Shown: in pieces, positions 10,788-19,833 of the stretch
Layout of the letters: the number at the start of each line of letters is the position of its first letter
Position numbering within the stretch: position 1 is the first letter of the stretch
Assembly (NCBI GenBank): GCA_026990815.1
Contig: JALXCS010000384.1
Location: forward strand, 1 to 33,865
Reading direction: 5' to 3'
DNA from: Methylomonas sp.
GTDB lineage: Bacteria; Pseudomonadota; Gammaproteobacteria; Methylococcales; Methylomonadaceae
Length of the DNA: 33,865 nucleotides
The notes under the pieces: model-generated
What the model was told of the DNA's origin: nothing
Database searches by the model: none
The model's input: only the letters and a program-made list of their open reading frames with translations
Position numbers and translations under genes: made by a program

Positions 10788-11058
10788 TGACCCATTTACC
10801 CCCAAGTAAATCTGCTCATTATTTTGACTCCCAAAAATAAATAAAAACCTCACTTCAACCACAAATAAAACATGACATTGATCAAAGTACAGACATATTT
10901 CGCTTTATAAAACCTTAAAAAGGGCTTAATCTGGCTAAAAAATAATCATTTTAATTTAAAGATTATTTAATAAAACTAGTGTATTTTTTAGTCAGAAGGC
11001 TTCATTTTTTAATTGAATCTCTTCAAAAATACAAAAACTAAAAACCAAGGGGATTGTC

Positions 11059-13950
11059 ATGAAATGCAAATTCACCATTCAATGGCTGAGTAGATGGTTT
11101 ATTATCATCATTACCAGCCTGGTACTCAATCATTATGCACTGGCTGATGATGACGACGAGGACAAAGATGAACACTCAACAAGAATCATCATAAAAAGTG
11201 CAAAATACGATGCTGAAGAACATCGTCTCAAGGTAAAAACCAAATACAAAGGAAAAAAGCCCTATCAAGTTAAACTGCTTGATGAAGCTACGGGCGCTTT
11301 ATTATTCAGTAAGAAAACTAAAAAAGATTCTCTAAAAATAAAGATAAAAAATATTGAAAATGGCTCTGTTCCTTGCATTATTAAAGTACAAGTGGGAGAT
11401 ATCAGTCGCACGAAAAAGGTTAAACATGCCCCTGAAAATTGTAGCAGTCAATCAAGCGGGGGTAGCGCTGGTGACGAATCAGATAATAATGAAAATAATG
11501 GCATTACTAATGTCAAAATTGACGATGCCAAATATGAAGATGACCGTCTTACCGTAAAAGGCGAATTTAAAGGTGGGACGCCCCAGTTTATTAAATTGTT
11601 CGATGACAAAACTGGACAGTTGCTTTCAGAAAAAGAACCTGATGGCGATGAAAATAAATTCAAATTCAAACTTTATGGATTAACAACTGTACCGTGTCGA
11701 ATTAGGATACAGGCAGATCAAATTACTGCAATCAAAGAGGTTGAACATGCACCTGACGATTGCTCGGCAACAACTCCTACTCCCCCACCACCAACAACTG
11801 AAAATCAACCGCCTAGTTGTACCATCACAAGTCCAGCAAGTAACTCCGTCACTGTCAAACTGGGCGATTCAATCAATTTTTCTGGAACAGCCAGTGATCC
11901 AGATGGCGATCCAATCACTTTTGAATGGGATTTTAATGGCGGGGCTGATTCTCGTCCTTTGGTATTGAATCCGGGCAGTATAAAATTTGATGTCAACAAT
12001 GGTAGCTTTTTAGTCCATTTTATTGTAACGGATGACCAGGGAGCCCGTTGTACTGCAAGTATGACCGTTATCGTTGGAAATATTACACCGCCTCCAACGA
12101 CTGGCAATATGGTTCCACAACAACCGGCACCAGGTACTGCAGCCGCTGGTGATGGCAATCATGTGGTATTACCAGCCAATGACCTGGGTATGCACTGTGC
12201 AGATTTGGGCTCTTATCCTTTCAATATATTGCCGCCATTTAATACAGAAAACACCTATGTCATTAAAAAAGGTTCTGTTGGTGCAAATAAACCGCTCATT
12301 TTGGATGCCCGCGCAGTAACTGTGAAATATTCTGCCGCATCAAACCCCAATGATCCTGTTGGTCCTGATTCTATTAATTCGACCAGTCAAAATTTTCCAA
12401 TCGGTAGCAAATTGGCCGATGCTACCATCAGAAAATCAGATTTTTGGGATGAGTTTAAAAATAGTGGACAAAGTATTGCTTCCCTTTTGTTCCCCGGATT
12501 AAATCCGGTTTTTGATGAAGGTTTACTGACACTGGATAATGTGGACCAGGGACATGGTCGCTTTATGCCTGGAATTGCGAATCCTTACGTCGCTAATGAC
12601 CCACAAGAGTATAGCAAATTCGTTCCAGAATTCGGCTGGCATACCGCACAAGGTATTCCACTGACCAATGTGGATGATAAAGGTCGTTTGAATTCCTATC
12701 CACTGATGCGGGTCCAGGCATATGACAAGGCCAGTGGCCAGGTTGTTGCAACCACCGATGTTGTCGCTCCGGTTTCTGCCGAAGTAGATTGTCGGGATTG
12801 TCATACCGCTGGAAAAGTCGGCGCCAATCCAAATGCTCGCGACAAAGGTCCTGCATTTATTGCCCCTGCGTCAAGTGATCGACTGGATGTGGAATTGGCC
12901 GCCAAGAAAAACATCCTGATGTTGCATGACTTTAAACATGGAACAGATTTCATTGCACAAGACAAACCGGTATTATGTGCCGGGTGTCACCGTTCTAATG
13001 CACTTGCAACAGTGGGTGGACCAGCTGGAGATCCTGCAATCGATAGCATGTCAAATGTGATGCATGGTTTCCACGGTCGTTTGCAAACTGATACACAAGG
13101 AAATTTACTTCGTGATTTCAAAGGAGACCCAATTTTGATTGACCCGCAAAATTTAGCGGGAACAACATCGCTTATTCCTTTTGGCCCTGATGTACCAATG
13201 GAACAAAATTGTTTCCAATGTCACCCAGGGAAAATCACCCAATGTTTCCGTGGTGCAATGTTTACTGCCGGCCAGAAATGTGATTCTTGTCATGGTGACT
13301 TGTTAGCCATTGGGGGGGAATTCACAAGACAGGATGGAACGGTCCGTGAGCCGTGGGCAGATGAACCACAGTGTGAATCCTGTCATACGGGTATTGGCAG
13401 TGATCCGGTAGGCAATATTGCTTATCACGCCAACGATCCAGCTGCAGAACCATTACCTGGTAAAACTTCGAAGTTTGCTGTCAACGCTAATACTTTATAT
13501 CGCAATAGTCTGGATGGCCATGCAGATCTTGGGTGTGAGTCCTGTCACGGTAGTCCTCATGCCATTTGGCCAAACCGTAATCCAAATGCCAATGACAATG
13601 TCACTGCCATGCAGTTACAAGGGCATACGGGTACGATATTAGAGTGTACAACTTGTCATGAACCTAACAGCTTCCCTAACGGGACTCTTGATGGCCCTCA
13701 TGGCATGCATCCAGTCAACGATCCAAACTGGAATGATGAAGATGGCCATGGTCATTTTGCCGAGAACAGAGGAAATGGTGATCAATGTGCTGCTTGTCAT
13801 GGGGCCGATCATTTAGGAACACGACTGGCAAAAGTCCCAGTGGACCGGGTGTTAAAAGACCCTAAAGGCAAGGTGCTGACGACACTAAAAGCAGGCGATG
13901 AAGTTGCCTGTAACCTTTGTCATAGCCTCAGCAAGAGCTTTGACGATTAA
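11059..13950 (+). CDS. secreted multiheme c-type cytochrome (9 CxxCH) with duplicated N-terminal module and PKD-like domain
   Basis: Signal peptide; two ~85-aa repeats; PKD-like NQPPSCTITSPASNSVTVKLGDSINFSGTASDPDGDPITFEWDFNG; motifs CRDCH, CAGCH, CFQCH, CDSCH, CESCH, CESCH, CTTCH, CAACH, CNLCH. Confidence 0.92.
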   Translation: MKCKFTIQWLSRWFIIIITSLVLNHYALADDDDEDKDEHSTRIIIKSAKYDAEEHRLKVKTKYKGKKPYQVKLLDEATGALLFSKKTKKDSLKIKIKNIENGSVPCIIKVQVGDISRTKKVKHAPENCSSQSSGGSAGDESDNNENNGITNVKIDDAKYEDDRLTVKGEFKGGTPQFIKLFDDKTGQLLSEKEPDGDENKFKFKLYGLTTVPCRIRIQADQITAIKEVEHAPDDCSATTPTPPPPTTENQPPSCTITSPASNSVTVKLGDSINFSGTASDPDGDPITFEWDFNGGADSRPLVLNPGSIKFDVNNGSFLVHFIVTDDQGARCTASMTVIVGNITPPPTTGNMVPQQPAPGTAAAGDGNHVVLPANDLGMHCADLGSYPFNILPPFNTENTYVIKKGSVGANKPLILDARAVTVKYSAASNPNDPVGPDSINSTSQNFPIGSKLADATIRKSDFWDEFKNSGQSIASLLFPGLNPVFDEGLLTLDNVDQGHGRFMPGIANPYVANDPQEYSKFVPEFGWHTAQGIPLTNVDDKGRLNSYPLMRVQAYDKASGQVVATTDVVAPVSAEVDCRDCHTAGKVGANPNARDKGPAFIAPASSDRLDVELAAKKNILMLHDFKHGTDFIAQDKPVLCAGCHRSNALATVGGPAGDPAIDSMSNVMHGFHGRLQTDTQGNLLRDFKGDPILIDPQNLAGTTSLIPFGPDVPMEQNCFQCHPGKITQCFRGAMFTAGQKCDSCHGDLLAIGGEFTRQDGTVREPWADEPQCESCHTGIGSDPVGNIAYHANDPAAEPLPGKTSKFAVNANTLYRNSLDGHADLGCESCHGSPHAIWPNRNPNANDNVTAMQLQGHTGTILECTTCHEPNSFPNGTLDGPHGMHPVNDPNWNDEDGHGHFAENRGNGDQCAACHGADHLGTRLAKVPVDRVLKDPKGKVLTTLKAGDEVACNLCHSLSKSFDD

Positions 13951-13964
13951 ATCTTGAGCATACA

Positions 13965-13988
13965 CCACCGGCTTTTACAAGCCGGTGG
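13965..13988 (+). terminator. GC-rich stem-loop after the cytochrome gene
   Basis: ccaccggctt-ttac-aagccggtgg, 10-bp perfect stem 15 bp after the stop codon; only a short T-rich tail (cttt), so terminator versus processing hairpin is uncertain. Confidence 0.55.
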
Positions 13989-14107
13989 CTTTAGGTTATG
14001 GCTAAGAAAGCCGGCCATTTAATCAAAAGGCCATCTATAGCACACTAAAATTGTGAATTAATTCTTCTATACTCGCCATAAACTTTCTTTAAAAATGAGA
14101 GAAAAAT

Positions 14108-15766
14108 ATGTCTTCGAAATCAATAAAAAAAATACAGCTCAGTACTTTAGTAGTTTTAGCGATGAGCTCTATCGCATATGCACAGTCACCAATTGAATAT
14201 AATCCAGCAAATACATTTGAAACAGGCGGCCCAATGCCTAATTTTGTATCTTCTGAAGATATTAATAATGATGGTCATGTTGACTTGTTGGTCTCGACAG
14301 AAAGAAAACTTCATTTCTTAATGGGCGATGGCAATGGAGTCTTGGAAAAAAGGGCAACTATCAGGCTTAATGCTACCGGAACGGGAGCGGCATTAGGTGA
14401 TTTCGATGGTGATGGCAGTCTGGACATAGCGATATCCGTTACATCCACTCGAACAACAGAAGCATATTGGTATAACTACCAGACAGTTCAAACCACCGAT
14501 ATTTACTTGAATGATGGAGCAGTAGATCCAGCTTTTACTAAGCTAGTCAGTCTGCCCTATTACGGCGTTGACAGCAAATTTCAAGCTGAAGATTTTAATG
14601 GTGACGGTTTTGATGATTTAATGATAAATGGCCATATCATGCTCAGTCAGGGCGATGGAAACTTTCTGGAAAAAGATAGCATATTAATTACTGATTATTA
14701 CCAAAATAAGATATCAGGGACCTATATGGCCGATATTAATAATGACGGTAATATCGATATCGTCTATGCAGGTTTATCGGTCAACTATTGTGGTAATGGT
14801 GATGGTAGCTTTTTTGAGTGCTATGACTCACTCGTACCATCCGGTGGAATCGTTGCTGATTTTAATGGTGATGGATTAATGGATCAGATTACAACAAAAA
14901 TTGTCAGTTTCAAGCAAATTCCATATTCCGCCTATAGCGGCGGAGGCTGCGGTACGGTCGTCAGCTATAGTTATAGCGGAAGGAGGGGTAGTCGACATCG
15001 GGGAGGACGCGGCCGAATACGACGGACCCGTTGTTTTCCAAGTTATAAGGTTACCCGTTATCGTAGTGAACCTGAAACATCTCAAGTGCTGATCAGGTTA
15101 CAAAATACTGATGGCACATTCGAAGAAATGACTTCCCCAATTATCGATGGCGAAATTGTTCAGCTGGATACCATCGATATAGATGGAGATTCCCTAACAG
15201 ATGTTGCTTTGCGTCTGAAAAATCAATCCGGCATATCTGTATTCCGTGGTTTAGGTGGTGGTGAACTAACAGCATTGAAACCAGTTACTGGCGCACCTTC
15301 TGTATTGAATTTTGAAGATTTCAATGAAGATGGTTTGCCTGATATTATCTATGTTGGTCTTAGCATTCCTTCAAAACTGGATTCTGATGCCTGGGCTTTT
15401 TTACATTTACAATCTTCTTCGGCTAGTAATTCGACTGAGGGAACAAGTACGGGTACAACTTCCGCCCCCCCTGCACCACCAGCAACGCAAAACACGTCTA
15501 CTGTTACTAATCCGGGCTCATCAAGCAATTCCAATTTTCCTGCTCTCGATCCAAATGGTGAGACCATAGAATTAGCTGGCACAATTAGTGAGCTCTATAA
15601 TGATCATTTCATACTTGAAAACACTGCTATTTGGTATGACAATTCGGCTACTTTCAAGTATGAACCTGGTTTTGTTTTGGAAGTAGGACAATCCGCTCAG
15701 GTAGAAGCGAACCCGAATGTGGACGGATCAGGAACAGCAATTAAGGTGCAAATTGGGCCTTTATAA
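14108..15766 (+). CDS. secreted FG-GAP/VCBS-repeat (integrin alpha-like beta-propeller) protein
   Basis: Signal peptide (KIQLSTLVVLAMSSIAYAQ) and seven Ca-loop-like repeats: DINNDGHVD, DFDGDGSLD, DFNGDGFDD, DINNDGNID, DFNGDGLMD, DIDGDSLTD, DFNEDGLPD; Ser/Thr/Pro linker, then a small C-terminal beta-rich domain. Confidence 0.85.
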   Translation: MSSKSIKKIQLSTLVVLAMSSIAYAQSPIEYNPANTFETGGPMPNFVSSEDINNDGHVDLLVSTERKLHFLMGDGNGVLEKRATIRLNATGTGAALGDFDGDGSLDIAISVTSTRTTEAYWYNYQTVQTTDIYLNDGAVDPAFTKLVSLPYYGVDSKFQAEDFNGDGFDDLMINGHIMLSQGDGNFLEKDSILITDYYQNKISGTYMADINNDGNIDIVYAGLSVNYCGNGDGSFFECYDSLVPSGGIVADFNGDGLMDQITTKIVSFKQIPYSAYSGGGCGTVVSYSYSGRRGSRHRGGRGRIRRTRCFPSYKVTRYRSEPETSQVLIRLQNTDGTFEEMTSPIIDGEIVQLDTIDIDGDSLTDVALRLKNQSGISVFRGLGGGELTALKPVTGAPSVLNFEDFNEDGLPDIIYVGLSIPSKLDSDAWAFLHLQSSSASNSTEGTSTGTTSAPPAPPATQNTSTVTNPGSSSNSNFPALDPNGETIELAGTISELYNDHFILENTAIWYDNSATFKYEPGFVLEVGQSAQVEANPNVDGSGTAIKVQIGPL

Positions 15767-15794
15767 ATAATCAAAACATTAATGCACTTACAGG

Positions 15795-15987
15795 TATGGC
15801 CATAGCCATTTTGCTGGAACCGAGGCATATAGTGATCCATGAGCCAATTTTCATCGAGCCGATCATTTTCGCTACTGATCGAGTGCTAAAAACCCTAACA
15901 GCAAGAGTGCTTATAACAATATTAAAAGTCGACGATGAGGTCTTCTGTTATCTTTGTCATAGTCTCAGTAACAGCTTTGATGATTAG
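15795..15987 (+). pseudogene. decayed duplicate of the 3' end of the multiheme cytochrome gene
   Basis: 15795-15868 aligns without gaps to 13741-13814 (53/74 nt by hand). After a short deletion, TDRVLKTLTARVLITILKVDDEVFCYLCHSLSNSFDD* aligns to VDRVLKDPKGKVLTTLKAGDEVACNLCHSLSKSFDD*. Confidence 0.85.
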
Positions 15988-16092
15988 GTAGGTACGTTGT
16001 GGATTATGGGATTAAAACAAGGCTGTTATTCACATTGCCAACGTTAATCGTCACTAACCTGACAAATTTAACAACCTTTATAATCTATCAAG

Positions 16093-16137
16093 AAAAGCTG
16101 CCAAATACACAATTACGTATTTGGCAGCTTTTGTTTT
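16093..16137. terminator. strong (probably bidirectional) Rho-independent terminator
   Basis: aaaagctgccaaatac (16093-16108) / gtatttggcagctttt (16117-16132), perfect 16-bp stem, then gtttttt; lies between the cytochrome relic (+) and the convergent GFA gene (-). Confidence 0.9.
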
Positions 16138-16175
16138 TTAACTTATGCCGTGATTTGGCTAAACAACAGTTGAAG

Positions 16176-16586
16176 CTAATCTTGCGGTGGCATTTCAGGG
16201 AATTTTGGTAAGCCTTCCGCCATAACATCCCAAGCAACCGAGTGACAGGTGAAAATATCCATTTGAGGCTCATAGTTTGACGGGTTCTCAAGAGAACCCG
16301 CCCGTATAGCCAGCATACCAGGCATTACTTCTGGCTTTCCAAACAGTTGTGAACCACAAGTTGGGCAAAATCCACGTTTAACTGTTTTCCCGCTACTACC
16401 CTTACTTTCAAAGTATTTAACTTCACCAGAAATAGAAACACTATCTTCCGGGAAAAACATGGCTGTTGCATAACCACTACCCGATGTTTTTTTACAATCG
16501 TTACAATGACAGTTTCCTGAAAATACCGGTGGAATAGTGCAAGTATATGAGACAGCACCGCAAAGACAATTTCCTGATAAAGACAT
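16176..16586 (-). CDS. GFA (glutathione-dependent formaldehyde-activating enzyme/CENP-V fold) family protein
   Basis: 136 aa; GNCLCGAVSY, NCHCNDCKKTSGSGYATAMFF, GFCPTCGSQLF zinc-binding Cys pattern of the GFA family. Confidence 0.9.
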   Translation of the reverse strand: MSLSGNCLCGAVSYTCTIPPVFSGNCHCNDCKKTSGSGYATAMFFPEDSVSISGEVKYFESKGSSGKTVKRGFCPTCGSQLFGKPEVMPGMLAIRAGSLENPSNYEPQMDIFTCHSVAWDVMAEGLPKFPEMPPQD

Positions 16587-16882
16587 ATTGTAATCTCCAA
16601 AAAAATAAAAAGGCTATAGAACAAGTCCCCTGATTATCAAAAACGATTCAAGAGATACTGGTACTTGCTTTTAAATAGAATGTTGAATTGTAACATAGGA
16701 TGAGCTTTTCATTTTACTTGAATGTTTTCAGCATCTTGAACCAATTGGATACTTCAACAGCATCCCCATAAAACTATTTTTTTTATAAATTTCAGTGAAC
16801 TATGCACTTGTTTTTTGGCAAGCTACTGGCAAAATAGCGCCTAGAATACCTTCCTAATATCAGGTCTTGAAGGAGATAAAAA

Positions 16883-17449
16883 ATGACTATTCTGCTCATC
16901 ATATCGGCTGTGACAGTTACCCTTATCATCATACTTGTCAAAATATTCAACACCTTAATTGACAAGAAAAATCAGGTTACAAATATTTTTTCCAGCACTG
17001 ATGTATTGTTAAAGAAACGTTACAATTTGATTCCTAACCTGGTTTCTTCGGTATCCAGATATATGGAACATGAAAAGGAAGTTTTACAAAAAATTACCGA
17101 ATTACGAAATCAGGCCAATAAACCCGATATTACGGATGATCAAAAAATTACCTTGGACAACGAACTATCTTCTGCATTAGGAAGCATCATGGTTGCGGTT
17201 GAAAATTACCCTGATCTTAAAGCCAATGAAAATTTCCTGCATTTGCAACACATATTAACGGAAATTGAAGCACAGATTTCAGCAGCTCGCCGTGCCTATA
17301 ACCAGGCAGTAACCAACTACAACAACGCCATCGAAATGATTCCAACTAATTTTATGGCTAGGTCCATGGGTTACACCCATAAAAAAGTTTTTGGTATCAA
17401 AGAATCCGAAAAACAAAACATTAATATTAAAGCATTGTTCAATCGGTAA
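16883..17449 (+). CDS. LemA family protein
   Basis: 188 aa; N-terminal TM, KRYNLIPNLVSSVSRYMEHEKEVL, RRAYNQAVTNYNNAIEMIPTNFMA; upstream AAGGAGATAAAAA. Confidence 0.92.
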   Translation: MTILLIISAVTVTLIIILVKIFNTLIDKKNQVTNIFSSTDVLLKKRYNLIPNLVSSVSRYMEHEKEVLQKITELRNQANKPDITDDQKITLDNELSSALGSIMVAVENYPDLKANENFLHLQHILTEIEAQISAARRAYNQAVTNYNNAIEMIPTNFMARSMGYTHKKVFGIKESEKQNINIKALFNR

Positions 17450-17457
17450 TTTCGACA

Positions 17458-18405
17458 ATGAAAAGCTACGATCAACTATTACAATTCTACAATGAAAGCC
17501 TGTTTTCCAAAGTGTAGGGACTAGAGCAGGAACGACAGGAAATTATCAAATTTCAGTACATCGTTATTGCCGTTCTGGCCGCGCTGTCACTGGGACTAAT
17601 ATTATTGGTGTACTTCATGACGGATCGCCCAGATATGGCAACTTTTATGCCCTTGACACTCATATTGGTAATACTTTGGTCTGTTTTGTTTCAAATGGAT
17701 ATTCACCGGGACAGTATTCGCGTTGGTCGATATCAGGAAACATTTAAGCAACAAATTATACACCCACTTATTCAAGCCATGGATGATCAATTTATCCATA
17801 CGCCTGATCACTGCGTATCCTATCAACTGGTCAGGGCCTCGGCATTTTTCCCGACGCGTGTTGATAAGTTTTCGGGTAACGACCATGTGAATGGCCAGGT
17901 TGATGGTGTAGACTTTCAATTCTCCGATGTTAAGTTGCTACAGCGGCATACCGATTCTAAAGGCCGTGTGACTTGGGAGAAATTGTTCTGCGGTACCTTT
18001 TTTGTGGCCGAATTTAACAAACATACACAAGGTGTTACCGTGATTCATCCCGAAACCTGGGAATACGGTGCGCCAAGCTATACGCGTTACTTGAAAATGG
18101 ATAATCCTGAATTTAATCAACAATTTAATGTTTATGGAACCGATTCAATTGAAGCGCATTATTTACTAACCCATACCATGATGAAGCGGCTGATGGAAAT
18201 TAAAAAATTGGCGACAGAAGATCTGCTGATTACATTTGCCGATGGCTGTATTTATCTGGCTATTGATTATGGCAATGACCCGAATGAAGCGCCAATTAAC
18301 ATTCCGGTTTCAAATCGAGTCATTCAATATATCCACACCCTGCAATTATTAGTGGATGTTATTAGGGAATTAAAACTCAATGAAAAACTCTGGGCCAAAC
18401 GCTAA
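17458..18405 (+). pseudogene. DUF3137-like membrane protein with in-frame amber codon near the N-terminus (ORF intact from 17605)
   Basis: ATG 17458 reads MKSYDQLLQFYNESLFSKV-TAG(17515-17517)-GLEQERQEIIKFQYIVIAVLAALSLGLILLVYFMTDRPD..., continuing in the same frame into the 266-aa ORF; adjacent to lemA, as DUF3137 genes often are. Confidence 0.7.
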
Positions 18406-18431
18406 TTTTCACCTTGTACTCACCAACAAAA

Positions 18432-19085
18432 TTAATTTGTTTTTTGACATTTTTCAAACCTCTTGTCAGGGAATTTTCCCTTAAAATCGGCCACAATCTT
18501 TTCAATTTTTTGGTCATTACCCTTCCAGATAATTCGGGAGAAAATATGGTTTCTGACCATGGCATGCTTTTTTATTTTAGCACTCACTCCAAGTTTCTCC
18601 AATATTTCCTGAGCATGAATTGCCTGTTTTGCAGTATCATAGAAACCAAGGGAAATCGCTCCTTTCATCTCACCAAAACGAAATAACCATAAGTCATTAA
18701 CACCTTTTGCCTCAAGAATAGCCACATTCTCTTCGGCCTTAGCCAAGCTTTCAGGTGCAGGATAAAACAGCAGATAACCGTCAACCACTTCAACATCTTT
18801 GAAGTGAAATACGATATTTTCAGCCTCGACCAGATTTTGTTTATTCCAATCCAGAATTTCCTGCTTGTTATCAAAAGGACCAGCTTCATAGCATATCATC
18901 TGATAGACATCATTAGCTGAAACAGGTTGTTGCATGTTGGGATCATTAACTTCACTTAGCAATAATATTTGCCGATTAAGCTCTTCAACACTCGGTTCAA
19001 TCAATGGTTTTAATACCTCAGTTCGCCAGTGCCAAAAATAAAAAATGACATTAACCAGTAACACCAAAAAAAACAGATATCGCAT
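18432..19085 (-). CDS. membrane-anchored SPOR-like domain protein
   Basis: N-terminal TM; C-terminal NDLWLFRFGEMKGAISLGFYDTAKQAIHAQEILEKLGVSAKIK resembles SPOR; downstream of coaX. Confidence 0.6.
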   Translation of the reverse strand: MRYLFFLVLLVNVIFYFWHWRTEVLKPLIEPSVEELNRQILLLSEVNDPNMQQPVSANDVYQMICYEAGPFDNKQEILDWNKQNLVEAENIVFHFKDVEVVDGYLLFYPAPESLAKAEENVAILEAKGVNDLWLFRFGEMKGAISLGFYDTAKQAIHAQEILEKLGVSAKIKKHAMVRNHIFSRIIWKGNDQKIEKIVADFKGKFPDKRFEKCQKTN

Positions 19086-19095
19086 ATCAGTTTAT

Positions 19096-19833
19096 CTAGG
19101 GTTCCTGTGAAGAATGGCTGCTAACCAAAGCCAGACCAGATAAGACTAAATCGGACTTAACCATAGCATTTATTGTCAGTTGTCTGGCAATTATTTCAGC
19201 ATCCCCTCCTGTTAAAATTAACTGAAAACCAGGGGTTTTTAACATAATGTGCTCTATTAATCCTGCAATTGAGAATATAGCACCCGAATAAATTGCTGCT
19301 TCGGTATTGCCTGCCAACCCCACAGGATAATCTTGATCAACAAGATCAAGCTCCGCAGTCCCTCGTGCCAGTGATTTTTTCATCAACTTCAAACCCGGTG
19401 TAATCAAACCGCCCAAGTGCATTCCGTCATGGTTTAGCAGATCAACAGTAACGGCTGTTCCACAATCAACTATACAAACTGAAAATGGATAATAATTTCG
19501 CGCTGCCACAAGAGCCAGCCAGCGATCAACGCCCAATTTTTCAAAATATTGATAACCGCTCCTAACACCGTACCCTTCAGCTAACGATTGGGGCTTGAAT
19601 ATTTTAATACCTGGCCAAAGCCGAAATAAGGTATCCTGCACCTGATTTGATTTCTTGTTGGTATTAACACTGGCAATCGCGATGCACTCAGGTTGCTCCA
19701 GATTTTGCCACATGAAATATAATTGTTCCGTAAAATCAGGATCATAAGTAACGGATTCAGCCACTGAAATATCTGTTGATTGGTTCAATGCCCATTTTAA
19801 CCGGCTATTACCAATGTCTATTAATAAATTCAT
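19096..19833 (-). CDS. coaX: type III pantothenate kinase
   Basis: MNLLIDIGNSRLKWAL, GVDRWLALVAARN, VCIVDCGTAVTVDLL, HLGGLITPGLKLM, LTGGDAE. Confidence 0.96.
   Translation of the reverse strand: MNLLIDIGNSRLKWALNQSTDISVAESVTYDPDFTEQLYFMWQNLEQPECIAIASVNTNKKSNQVQDTLFRLWPGIKIFKPQSLAEGYGVRSGYQYFEKLGVDRWLALVAARNYYPFSVCIVDCGTAVTVDLLNHDGMHLGGLITPGLKLMKKSLARGTAELDLVDQDYPVGLAGNTEAAIYSGAIFSIAGLIEHIMLKTPGFQLILTGGDAEIIARQLTINAMVKSDLVLSGLALVSSHSSQEP

Noticed and set aside
11805-12158. 117-aa minus ORF opposite the cytochrome PKD-like region
   Set aside because: Shadow ORF of Gly/Pro/Thr-rich coding sequence.
14876-15092. Overlapping small ORFs on both strands in the Arg/Gly-rich part of the FG-GAP gene
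   Set aside because: Explained by local GC-rich composition of the insertion; the FG-GAP frame is the convincing one.
18424-18446. aacaaa-attaa-tttgtt hairpin plus T run between the convergent DUF3137 and SPOR genes as a terminator
   Set aside because: Stem is only 6 bp of AT pairs and it overlaps the 3' end of the SPOR-like ORF; plausible but too weak to list as a feature.
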